Shown one piece after another: positions 1 to 5,041 of a stretch of DNA of 5,041 nt (positions are counted from its first letter, which is position 1; each line of letters opens with the position of its first letter). Source of the stretch: Desulfurococcales archaeon (GTDB lineage Archaea; Thermoproteota; Thermoprotei_A; Sulfolobales; Acidilobaceae); the NCBI GenBank assembly GCA_027012045.1, contig JALUZI010000245.1, positions 1-5,041 of the forward strand, in the 5' to 3' direction. The notes beneath the pieces were generated by a model. That model saw only the letters and a program-made list of their open reading frames with translations. It made no database searches and was not told where the DNA came from. A program made the position numbers and the translations under genes.

Positions 1-240
1 CTCCAACGCGCCTAATACATTGTCCTTATCCATAGATGAAGCTGTAGCTGACCCCCAGTAACCATTATAGTAGACACGCGCGTGCAACCCTGTTTCACTA
101 TATAGTTTATTAGTGGTTACTCTACCGTTTTCCATTCTCAGACTTCTACCTTTATCAACTACAACTCTCACGTCAAAGTATTCTCCACAGGAGAACCCTT
201 GAACGTACCTATCTACCTCGTCTAAGAGTTCTGCACCCAA
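1..240 (-). CDS. TldD/PmbA-family protein, N-terminal part (runs off the left edge)
   Basis: This is the first 80 codons of a minus-strand gene that continues beyond position 1. The translation starts with a short helix (LLDEVDRYV), then a strand (FDVRVVVDKGRSLRMENGRV), then HARVYYNGYWGSATASSMDKDNV. That matches the N-terminal pattern of TldD/PmbA proteins: a self-description strand, then GxxVRVxxDGxWGFAST. Family members are modified metallopeptidases, and in bacteria TldD and TldE form a complex that degrades unfolded or modified peptides. The HExxxH-type metal site lies further in and is not visible here. The TTG start at 240-238 was chosen because a strong GGTGAT ribosome binding site sits 5 bases upstream, and an in-frame TGA three codons upstream prevents a longer protein. 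The WG following the strand leans towards TldD rather than PmbA/TldE, but this fragment cannot settle it. Confidence 0.75.
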   Translation of the reverse strand, partial: MGAELLDEVDRYVQGFSCGEYFDVRVVVDKGRSLRMENGRVTTNKLYSETGLHARVYYNGYWGSATASSMDKDNVLGALE

Positions 241-245
241 AAATA

Positions 246-251
246 ATCACC
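246..251 (-). promoter_or_regulatory. Shine-Dalgarno site of the TldD/PmbA-like gene
   Basis: Read on the minus strand, GGTGAT matches the complement of the archaeal 16S rRNA 3' end (GAUCACCU). It lies 5 bases before the TTG codon at 240-238. It decides that start, since no ATG or GTG is available in frame after the upstream TGA. Confidence 0.75.
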
Positions 252-260
252 GTATGTCAA

Positions 261-290
261 AAATATTTTATGTCGCCGGGCTTTATAATG
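261..290 (+). promoter_or_regulatory. Candidate TATA boxes for the pgk-gap-usp operon
   Basis: Two AT-rich blocks could act on the plus strand. TTTATAAT at 282-289 predicts a transcription start near 310, and ATATTTTA at 263-270 predicts one near 291. The first is the same near-symmetric block that can serve the divergent minus-strand gene, so the two promoters may overlap physically. From 241 to 326 I see no gene and no other clear element. Which box is used cannot be decided from sequence. Confidence 0.45.
281..290 (-). promoter_or_regulatory. TATA-like box for the minus-strand TldD/PmbA-like gene
   Basis: The minus strand reads CATTATAAAG. With the usual archaeal distance of about 25 bases from the box centre, transcription would start near 260. 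That gives a leader of roughly 20 bases that still includes the GGTGAT ribosome binding site. The second AT-rich block at 263-271 would put the start downstream of that site, so it is less likely for this strand. No transcript evidence is available. Confidence 0.45.
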
Positions 291-365
291 TCCCCGTATA
301 TCTGGTTCTCAAATAATGATTTTTAATTGCCTAACCGCTTGGAGGGTTTAAACGGGGATAACGTT

Positions 366-1613
366 TTGGTAAAAATACCTAAAGCCCCAACCCTAGACGA
401 CATTAATCCTCGCAACAGCAAAGTCTTGATGAGGATCGATATTAACAGCCCCATTGACCCTGAAACTGGTAGAATATTGGATACCACGAGATTCAAGTCC
501 CATATACAGACAATAAAAGAACTAGCCGAGGAAAGGGGGAACGCGCTAGTTCTAATGAGCCACCAGGGCAGGCCAGGCTCGCCGGACTTTGTATTATTAA
601 ACAACCACTCCAGAATACTCAGCGAGTATCTTGGAATGGAAGTAAGATATATAGACGACATAATAGGCCCCGCAGCCAGAGAGGAAATAGAAAAACTAGG
701 CCAAGGAGAGATACTGTTGCTGGAGAACACGAGGCTCCTCTCGGAAGAAACCATAGAAATGGTACCCGAGAAGCATGCAACAAGCATTTTCGTGAGGAGG
801 CTTTCAGAACACTTTGACTACTATGTTAACGATGCATTCGCAACAGCGCATCGGAGCCAGCCGAGTGTTGTTGGATTCCCACTGGTTCTCCCCTCCGCGA
901 TGGGGAGGCTCATGGAGAAAGAAGTGAAAGCCCTTTCGAAAGTGTTTAACCCCGAGATAGAACCCAAGATTTTCGTCCTCGGCGGGGCTAAGGTACACGA
1001 TACGCTGAGAATAATAGAGCACATAGTAGCCAACAAGGTAGCCGATCGAATACTAACAACAGGACTGGTGGCGTTCCTTTTCATGGTATCCAAAGGAATC
1101 GACGTTGGCAAGCAGCAGAAAGCACTGCTGGAAAGGAAAGGCATCCTCCCCCTCGTCCCCAGGGCAAGGAGGCTGTTATTGAAGGGAGCCCCTATAGAAA
1201 CACCCATTGACTTCAAAGTAGAAACTCCAGACGGAGGCGTCGAGGTAAGAGCCCTGGGATCCCTAGACGGTCCAGCTAAGGATATAGGACCCCAAACCGT
1301 TGCAATGTACAGCGAGTTCTTCCACGAAGCAAGGATAATAGTCATGAGAGGGCCTGCCGGTGTAATAGAGGATGACAGGTTCAAAGAAGGCACTGTATCC
1401 CTCGTCAAAAACGCCCTCTCGAGCGGGGCATTCACAATCTTCGGCGGAGGGCACTTCAATTCAATACTAAAAGAACTGGATGACACGGAACTATTGAAGC
1501 GCGTCGGCCACCTTTCCACAGGTGGCGGCGCCCTCCTCCTTTTCTTGGCAGGCGAGCCTCTTCCCGCTCTAGAGGCTCTCCATCTATCAGCGAGAAAGTT
1601 CCTCGGGTGGTAA
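366..1613 (+). CDS. pgk: Phosphoglycerate kinase, archaeal type
   Basis: Catalyses the reversible phosphate transfer between 1,3-bisphosphoglycerate/ADP and 3-phosphoglycerate/ATP in the cytosol. Seen in the protein (numbered from the start chosen here, 415 aa): LMRIDINSP at 21-29 with the substrate-binding R23, D25 and N27; SHQGRPG at 65-71; VNDAFATAHRSQPS at 154-167; the hinge/nucleotide-domain motif VLGGAKVHD at 204-212; GPAGVIE at 329-335; FGGGHF at 359-364; and HLSTGGGALLLFLAG at 382-396. All blocks line up with archaeal PGKs, whose usual length is about 410-420. The start is uncertain. TTG at 366 has GGGGAT six bases upstream and gives the family length. TTG at 327 would add 13 residues with no match to conserved PGK sequence and only a weak TGAT upstream. 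TTG at 339 has no obvious binding site. First gene of a tight operon with gap. Confidence 0.95.
   Translation: MVKIPKAPTLDDINPRNSKVLMRIDINSPIDPETGRILDTTRFKSHIQTIKELAEERGNALVLMSHQGRPGSPDFVLLNNHSRILSEYLGMEVRYIDDIIGPAAREEIEKLGQGEILLLENTRLLSEETIEMVPEKHATSIFVRRLSEHFDYYVNDAFATAHRSQPSVVGFPLVLPSAMGRLMEKEVKALSKVFNPEIEPKIFVLGGAKVHDTLRIIEHIVANKVADRILTTGLVAFLFMVSKGIDVGKQQKALLERKGILPLVPRARRLLLKGAPIETPIDFKVETPDGGVEVRALGSLDGPAKDIGPQTVAMYSEFFHEARIIVMRGPAGVIEDDRFKEGTVSLVKNALSSGAFTIFGGGHFNSILKELDDTELLKRVGHLSTGGGALLLFLAGEPLPALEALHLSARKFLGW
1606..1611 (+). promoter_or_regulatory. Shine-Dalgarno site of gap, overlapping the pgk stop
   Basis: GGTGGT lies on the last pgk codon and the first base of its TAA stop, 5 bases before the gap ATG at 1617. 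It fixes the gap start and suggests that ribosomes ending on pgk can re-initiate on gap. Confidence 0.65.
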
Positions 1614-1616
1614 CAA

Positions 1617-2642
1617 ATGAAAGTGAAAGTCTCTGTTAACGGGTTTGGAACTATAGGTAAGAGAGTCGCAGACGCGGTTTCCAAGCAGGATGATATGGTT
1701 CTGGTGGGTGTTAGTAAGACAAAACCGGATTACGGGGCTTTACTAGCTGTATCAAAGGGGTACAAGCTGTTTGTCCCAGAGGAGAAAACCGAGACGTTCG
1801 AGAAGGCCGGCTTCAAGATAGCTGGCACAATAGCGGAAATGCTGGAGAAAAGCGATGTAGTTATAGACGCTCTACCAGGCAAGAAAGGCGCGGAGATGAA
1901 ACCTTTATACGAGAAGTATGGATTGAAGCAAATATTCCAAGGAGGAGAAAAACCATCCGTCGCAGACGCGTCATTCTCCACTCTCTGCAACTACGAGAAA
2001 ACACTCGGCCTCAACAGTCTGAGAGTAGTATCCTGCAACACCACGGGGCTCCTGAGGCTAATATGTACATTAAACAGAGAGTTCGGCGTCGAGAAGGTAA
2101 GAGCTACACTAATAAGGAGAGGAGCAGACCCCAGGGAAGTCAAGAAGGGCCCGATAAACGCCATAGTCTTCAACCCGCCAACCCTCCCCAGCCACCATGG
2201 AGAGGATGTGAAAACGGTCATGGAGGGACTAGACATAATGACGTCCGCAGTAGCGGTTCCAACGACCCTAATGCACGTACACAGCGTTCAACTAGTCCTT
2301 CGAAAACAGGCTAGCCGGACAGATGTTCTGGACGCTTTAGAACGTGCTCCCAGGATAATACTGATGAACGCGGGAGACATGGGTGTTAAGAGCACAGCGG
2401 AAATAATGGAGGTAGCCAGGGACACGAGGTTCAGGGGTGACATACCGGAGCTGGTTGTGGTTGAGGATAGCGTTACTGTACACGGTAGGGAGGTAATGCT
2501 TTTCCAGGCAGTACACCAGGAGTCCATAGTTGTCCCCGAGAATATTGATGCAGTAAGAGCCTTGTTCGAGTTGGCAAATACTTGGAGGGAAACTCTGGAG
2601 AAGACAGATAAAAACCTAGGATTAACATATAGGTTCTACTGA
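1617..2642 (+). CDS. gap: Glyceraldehyde-3-phosphate dehydrogenase, archaeal class II, NAD(P)-dependent, phosphorylating
   Basis: Interconverts glyceraldehyde 3-phosphate plus phosphate with 1,3-bisphosphoglycerate, using NAD(P), and feeds or draws from the PGK encoded just upstream. The 341-residue length is typical of the archaeal class (about 335-345), which is distant from bacterial GapA. The Rossmann glycine motif VNGFGTIGKRVADAV is at 7-21. The catalytic cysteine is C140 in VVSCNTTGL (137-145). The catalytic histidine lies in TTLMHVHSVQ (216-225), matching the archaeal position near 219. GVSKTKPDY (31-39) carries a lysine where archaeal enzymes use one to accept the NADP 2'-phosphate, so dual or NADP preference is plausible; this is inference. 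The ATG is only three bases after the pgk stop, so the pair is surely co-transcribed. In hyperthermophilic archaea this enzyme is usually viewed as gluconeogenic. No key residue is missing. Confidence 0.96.
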   Translation: MKVKVSVNGFGTIGKRVADAVSKQDDMVLVGVSKTKPDYGALLAVSKGYKLFVPEEKTETFEKAGFKIAGTIAEMLEKSDVVIDALPGKKGAEMKPLYEKYGLKQIFQGGEKPSVADASFSTLCNYEKTLGLNSLRVVSCNTTGLLRLICTLNREFGVEKVRATLIRRGADPREVKKGPINAIVFNPPTLPSHHGEDVKTVMEGLDIMTSAVAVPTTLMHVHSVQLVLRKQASRTDVLDALERAPRIILMNAGDMGVKSTAEIMEVARDTRFRGDIPELVVVEDSVTVHGREVMLFQAVHQESIVVPENIDAVRALFELANTWRETLEKTDKNLGLTYRFY

Positions 2643-2656
2643 GAGGTGTCTCGAGT
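2638..2656 (+). promoter_or_regulatory. gap/usp junction: usp ribosome binding site inside a predicted small hairpin
   Basis: GAGGTG at 2643-2648 is a near-perfect archaeal Shine-Dalgarno site, 6 bases before the GTG at 2655. ACTGAGA (2638-2644) can pair with TCTC-G-AGT (2649-2656, one bulged G), leaving GGTG as the loop. The gap stop TGA (2640-2642) is in the 5' arm, and the first two bases of the usp GTG start are in the 3' arm. The binding site is clear. The hairpin is short and its function is inferred. Confidence 0.5.
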
Positions 2657-3086
2657 GACTAGTAGATCGTTTACAACGCCGACATACGAGATTAGTTATC
2701 TTTTCAGGAAGATATTGGTTCCGATCGATGGGTCCGAAAATAGTTTGAGGGCCCTAGATGTAGCGGTTGACTTCGCCGTTCGGTACGGCTCCTATATAGT
2801 GGTGTACTATGCAACGTATAGAGGCCAAGACGATTCCCAGGAGGTTCTAGGTAAGGCTAAAGCAAGGATAGGAGACCTAGATATCAGGGTGTCATTCAAG
2901 CATGAAGAACTAGATCCCAGGGAAAAAGCAACTGCTACCGCTATAGTCGAGGAGGCAACGAACGGGGGCTACGATCTGGTCATAATCGGTGCACGCGGCA
3001 GGTCTGTAAGCGAAGACGTCACCATAGGTAGCAAGGCACTCTCATTAGTGGCTAACTCCGTTGTATCAGTTTTCATAATACGCTAA
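2655..3086 (+). CDS. Universal stress protein (UspA/MJ0577-type, ATP-binding)
   Basis: A single-domain Usp of 143 residues. The first strand KILVPIDGS is at 19-27, with the adenine-side D25, followed by helix NSLRALDVAVDFAV. The last part, LVIIGARGRSVSEDVTIGSKALSLVANS, contains the complete ATP-binding signature G-2x-G-9x-G-S (G112, G115, G125, S126), so nucleotide binding is expected as in MJ0577. The domain is compact: the loop after YYATYRG is shorter than in most family members. A polar/aromatic N-terminal stretch of about 16 residues (TSRSFTTPTYEISYLF) precedes the first strand. It cannot be trimmed by a nearby alternative start. GTG at 2655 was preferred over GTG at 2646 because GAGGTG at 2643-2648 serves the former and covers the latter. 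It begins 12 bases after gap and is probably co-transcribed with pgk-gap. Its cellular target is unknown. Confidence 0.9.
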   Translation: MTSRSFTTPTYEISYLFRKILVPIDGSENSLRALDVAVDFAVRYGSYIVVYYATYRGQDDSQEVLGKAKARIGDLDIRVSFKHEELDPREKATATAIVEEATNGGYDLVIIGARGRSVSEDVTIGSKALSLVANSVVSVFIIR

Positions 3087-3108
3087 GATCCCATCGTCAG
3101 CCCCCGGC

Positions 3109-3120
3109 TATACCTTTAAA
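3109..3120 (+). promoter_or_regulatory. Candidate TATA box for the aminotransferase gene
   Basis: CTATACCTTTAAA-like sequence in the gap between usp and the aminotransferase. Either CTATAC or TTTAAA (3115-3120) would predict a transcription start near 3136-3143 and a leader of about 65 bases. No better box lies closer to the gene. The assignment is tentative. Confidence 0.35.
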
Positions 3121-3142
3121 CACCCCAGTATCGCTTAGAGTA

Positions 3143-3150
3143 TTCTTTTT
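3143..3150 (+). terminator. T-tract, possible terminator of the pgk-gap-usp operon
   Basis: TTCTTTTT, 57 bases after the usp stop, with no stable hairpin before it. Archaeal RNA polymerases can stop on such U-tracts without a stem-loop. It coincides with the predicted start of the next transcript, so its role is uncertain. Confidence 0.35.
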
Positions 3151-3192
3151 ACCAGCACTACCTCCTTAATGTATCTAACATGGTAAATTGCA

Positions 3193-3198
3193 AAGGTG
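3193..3198 (+). promoter_or_regulatory. Shine-Dalgarno site of the aminotransferase gene
   Basis: AAGGTG lies 7 bases before the ATG at 3206. It favours that ATG over an in-frame TTG at 3188, which would add six residues (MQRCTK) and lacks a binding site of its own. Confidence 0.65.
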
Positions 3199-3205
3199 CA
3201 CGAAA

Positions 3206-4408
3206 ATGGATTACACTAAACTCTTCTCCAGCAGAACAAAATACATGAAAGCCTCCGAGATAAGAGAGCTCCTCAAGCTAGCCGAGGGCAAAGACGTTAT
3301 AAGCTTCGCCGGAGGCCTCCCCGACCCCCAGACGTTCCCGGTAGACGAGATGGCCGAGATCTCATCCTACGTCATAGAGAAATACGGGGCCCAAGCCCTC
3401 CAATATGCTCCAACCGCGGGAGTAACACTTTTCCGTAGAACCCTGGCTTCATGGCTCGAAAACCAGGGAGTCGCCGTAAACAGTGATGACATGATACTAG
3501 TCACTACAGGTAGCCAGCAGGGACTGGATCTAACGAGCAGGGTCCTCTTAGATAAAGGCGACATTGTGATAACAGAGAAACCAACCTACCTGGCAGCTAT
3601 AAACGCGTTCAAGCCTGCGGAGCCAAGGTTTATAGGCATAGAGATAGACGACGATGGAATGAAGACTGACGAGCTAGAGAAGACGCTAAAGACGATGGAC
3701 AAGCAGGACTTATCACGGATCAAATTCGTCTACACGATACCTACAAGCCAGAACCCCGGCGGAGTAACAATGAGCATGGAGAGGAGGAAACACCTACTCG
3801 AACTGGCCGATCAATACGACTTACTAATAGTGGAAGACGACCCTTACAGCCACTTCGTGTTCGAGCCAATAGAATTCCAGCCTCTCAAAACACTAGATAA
3901 AAACGGGAGAGTGCTATACCTCGGAACATTCAGTAAAATACTAGCCCCCGGCCTACGGGTCGGGTTCATGCTCGGAAACAAGGATCTAGTTTCTATGATG
4001 GAACTGGCCAAGCAGGCAATGGACCTTCACTCCGCAACTCTTTCCCAGTACGTTGCACTCGAGGCAATAAAGAGGGGAGTAGTGGATAAGACAATAGAGA
4101 AAGCCAGAAGCATTTACAAGGTGAAAAGAGACGCCATGCTAGAAGCGCTAGACAGGTATTTCACAGGTCTAGGAAGATGGACCCACCCAGTAGGCGGAAT
4201 GTTCATATTCGTCTACCTCAACAAGGATGTGGACACTAAACCACTGATGTACAAGGCCCTAGAAAAGGGAGTCGCCTATGTTCCCGGAGGATCCTTCTTC
4301 GTGGACGGAACAGGTAAGAACACCCTCAGACTAAACTTCAGCTACCCCTCCATAGAGCAGATAAAAGAAGGCATCAAGAGGCTAGGAGAATTCTTCTCAT
4401 CAATATAA
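3206..4408 (+). CDS. PLP-dependent aminotransferase, LysN/2-aminoadipate-type (fold type I, class I/II)
   Basis: Transfers an amino group between an amino acid and a 2-oxo acid using pyridoxal phosphate. The 400-residue length is normal. Motifs in order: the substrate-contacting block ISFAGGLPDPQTFP (32-45); LQYAPTAGVTLFR (66-78); VTTGSQQGLDL (99-109), which holds the phosphate group; PTSQNPGG (179-186) with N183; VEDDPYSHF (209-217), where one Asp pairs with the PLP ring nitrogen; GTFSKILAPGLRVG (240-253) with the Schiff-base lysine K244; and NTLRLNFS (372-379) with the carboxylate-binding R375. The overall pattern resembles Thermus LysN, which acts in lysine synthesis via aminoadipate, and related archaeal aromatic/2-aminoadipate aminotransferases. 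These enzymes are broad, and no lysine-pathway gene is in the window, so the physiological substrate is open. ATG 3206 was chosen for its AAGGTG site. Probably its own transcription unit. Confidence 0.93.
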   Translation: MDYTKLFSSRTKYMKASEIRELLKLAEGKDVISFAGGLPDPQTFPVDEMAEISSYVIEKYGAQALQYAPTAGVTLFRRTLASWLENQGVAVNSDDMILVTTGSQQGLDLTSRVLLDKGDIVITEKPTYLAAINAFKPAEPRFIGIEIDDDGMKTDELEKTLKTMDKQDLSRIKFVYTIPTSQNPGGVTMSMERRKHLLELADQYDLLIVEDDPYSHFVFEPIEFQPLKTLDKNGRVLYLGTFSKILAPGLRVGFMLGNKDLVSMMELAKQAMDLHSATLSQYVALEAIKRGVVDKTIEKARSIYKVKRDAMLEALDRYFTGLGRWTHPVGGMFIFVYLNKDVDTKPLMYKALEKGVAYVPGGSFFVDGTGKNTLRLNFSYPSIEQIKEGIKRLGEFFSSI

Positions 4409-4448
4409 ACTCTTCATACAATCCTTAACTGCCTTCTATTCCAACCCG

Positions 4449-4459
4449 TTTTATATTAA
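4449..4459 (+). promoter_or_regulatory. TATA box for the HTH protein gene
   Basis: TTTTATATTAA is the clearest TATA-like box in the window. Transcription is predicted near 4478-4481, giving a very short leader of about 11-14 bases before the ATG at 4492. Between the aminotransferase stop and this box (4409-4448) there is only pyrimidine-rich sequence, which may help termination but shows no distinct element. Confidence 0.55.
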
Positions 4460-4474
4460 CCCGGCCAACTAAAC

Positions 4475-4483
4475 CTCCGGGAG
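4475..4483 (+). promoter_or_regulatory. Small inverted repeat at the predicted start of the HTH transcript, possible operator
   Basis: CTCC-G-GGAG is a 4-base-arm inverted repeat about 25 bases after the TATA box and 8 bases before the start codon. GGGAG may also act as the ribosome binding site. The position would suit self-repression by the HTH protein, but arms this short arise often by chance. Confidence 0.25.
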
Positions 4484-4491
4484 CAGATGCC

Positions 4492-4875
4492 ATGGAATCA
4501 TACTATGCCCACCACCTAGGCAAAACAGCGAGGAGACGCATAATACAGGAACTAATAGCCGAATACGGGAACCGCAGGCTCGCAGAACTCCTAGGAGTCT
4601 CCCCAGCAGCAGTTTCAAAATACGCTTCAGGGCTGATGCACCCCAGCGATGCCACAATGGAGAAAGCATTAAAAATAGCTAGGGGCCGGCTACGGGAGAA
4701 AATAGCCAGGCTAATAGTGAGAGACCTGGCGAAAGCCCTCCTGGATGCACTTGAAGATTATGGAGAGTATATAAGCTGGGAAGGAGAGCTAGACGATCTT
4801 CTCCTAAAACTGTATTTAATAAAGAAAACCTCAGGTAAACATAAAGAGCTAGCCGTCCCCAGTTTTCCTCCTTGA
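4492..4875 (+). CDS. Small helix-turn-helix DNA-binding protein (Cro/XRE-like), putative transcriptional regulator
   Basis: A 127-residue soluble protein with an N-terminal helix-turn-helix. Helix 1 is about 12-25 (TARRRIIQELIAEYG), helix 2 about 27-34 (NRRLAELL), the turn is GVS, the recognition helix is about 37-46 (SPAAVSKYAS), and helix 4 is SDATMEKALKIA (52-63). GVSPAAVSKYASGLMHPSDATM closely follows the Cro/XRE pattern. The rest (about 65-112) is predicted helical and charged, with LIVRDLAKALLDALEDYGEYI and ELDDLLLKLYLIKK, suggesting a dimerisation or partner-binding part. It ends in a short polar tail. ATG 4492 is the first in-frame start after the predicted transcription start. Targets are unknown. 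The last 27 bases, including the stop, overlap the 3' end of the opposite-strand gene. I recognise the fold but not a named family. Confidence 0.8.
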   Translation: MESYYAHHLGKTARRRIIQELIAEYGNRRLAELLGVSPAAVSKYASGLMHPSDATMEKALKIARGRLREKIARLIVRDLAKALLDALEDYGEYISWEGELDDLLLKLYLIKKTSGKHKELAVPSFPP

Positions 4876-5041
4876 AGAAAACCTTATCCTCCCAGTGGAT
4901 TCACCTAGCTCCACGAGCCATCCAGCTAACGTTCTACTCAGTAAATACCTAGCTCTCTCTTGATCCAGGTTCCTATACCCGCATGCCCTAACAGCCTCCG
5001 AGGCTACTCCTGGGTCTATCCTGTCTACAAGTATTCTAGTT
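4849..5041 (-). CDS. Unidentified protein, C-terminal part (runs off the right edge)
   Basis: The minus strand is open from the window edge to a TAG at 4851-4849 and encodes 63 residues. These read like a real protein end: TRILVDRIDPGVASEAVRACGYRN, then a probable amphipathic helix LDQERARYLLSRTLAGWLVELGE, then a strand-like STGRIRFSS and a basic tail RRKTGDG. Codon choice (AGG, AGA, ATA, GTA, CTA) matches the neighbouring genes. The plus strand after 4875 has no gene of its own, which supports this reading. I do not recognise the family, and nothing in the visible part is a catalytic motif I can name. It converges on the HTH gene and overlaps it by 27 bases. Confidence 0.6.
   Translation of the reverse strand, partial: TRILVDRIDPGVASEAVRACGYRNLDQERARYLLSRTLAGWLVELGESTGRIRFSSRRKTGDG

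Noticed and set aside
821..1684. Long open frame on the minus strand opposite pgk
   Set aside because: It mirrors the codons of pgk, which carries all family motifs. The antisense translation is Ser/Thr/Pro-rich and has no recognisable motif or start signal.
2063..2314. Open frame of 83 codons on the plus strand inside gap
   Set aside because: Out-of-frame shadow of gap. The translation is low-complexity and polar, with no ribosome binding site.
3155..3199. Possible pairing of GCAC...CCTT with AAGGTGC that would hide the aminotransferase ribosome binding site, plus ATGT-ATCTA-ACAT at 3169-3181
   Set aside because: Stems are only 3-4 pairs with a large bulge, too weak for a high growth temperature and not distinguishable from chance.
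3188..3205. TTG at 3188 as start of the aminotransferase
   Set aside because: No ribosome binding site at a proper distance, while the ATG at 3206 has AAGGTG seven bases upstream.
3483..3489. GTGATGA, a match to the C box of an archaeal C/D box sRNA
   Set aside because: It lies within the aminotransferase reading frame, and I found no CTGA D box at the right distance downstream.
4487..4489. ATG just upstream of the HTH gene start
   Set aside because: It is out of frame with the helix-turn-helix protein.
1..5041. CRISPR repeats, transposon ends, tRNA or rRNA genes
   Set aside because: No regularly spaced repeats, terminal inverted repeats or tRNA/rRNA-like segments were seen on either strand. 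The gaps between genes are all under about 130 bases.

Overview
The window looks like chromosomal DNA of a hyperthermophilic crenarchaeon, most likely Desulfurococcales-like. This rests on an archaeal-type phosphoglycerate kinase, an archaeal class II glyceraldehyde-3-phosphate dehydrogenase, frequent AGG, ATA and CTA codons, TTG and GTG starts preceded by GGTG-type Shine-Dalgarno sites, TATA-like boxes, and tight gene packing. No species can be named from the sequence alone.

Layout. Positions 1-240 (minus strand) hold the first 80 codons of a TldD/PmbA-family protein. It is divergent from a plus-strand operon, and the two share a short AT-rich promoter region (about 241-326). The operon is pgk (to 1613), gap (1617-2642) and a universal stress protein gene (2655-3086). 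Its genes are 3 and 12 bases apart, and the ribosome binding site of each downstream gene lies on or beside the stop codon of the gene before it. A 119-base gap to the next start (3087-3205) holds a T-tract and a TATA-like box. It is followed by a fold-type I PLP aminotransferase related to LysN-type 2-aminoadipate aminotransferases (3206-4408). After a further 83 bases with a clear TATA-like box comes a small helix-turn-helix DNA-binding protein (4492-4875). Its 3' end overlaps by 27 bases the 3' end of a convergent, unidentified minus-strand gene that leaves the window at 5041.

How the genes work together. PGK and GAPDH interconvert 3-phosphoglycerate and glyceraldehyde 3-phosphate. In hyperthermophilic archaea this pair is usually assigned to gluconeogenesis, because catabolism often uses the non-phosphorylating GAPOR or GAPN route. 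The stress protein appears to be co-transcribed with them, with a small predicted hairpin at the gap/usp junction. The aminotransferase and the HTH protein appear to have their own promoters.

There is no CRISPR array, insertion sequence, rRNA or tRNA that I can recognise. I found no convincing undescribed system. The points most worth a second look are the gap/usp junction, the overlapping convergent gene ends, the shared divergent promoter, the pgk start and the HTH gene's possible self-operator.
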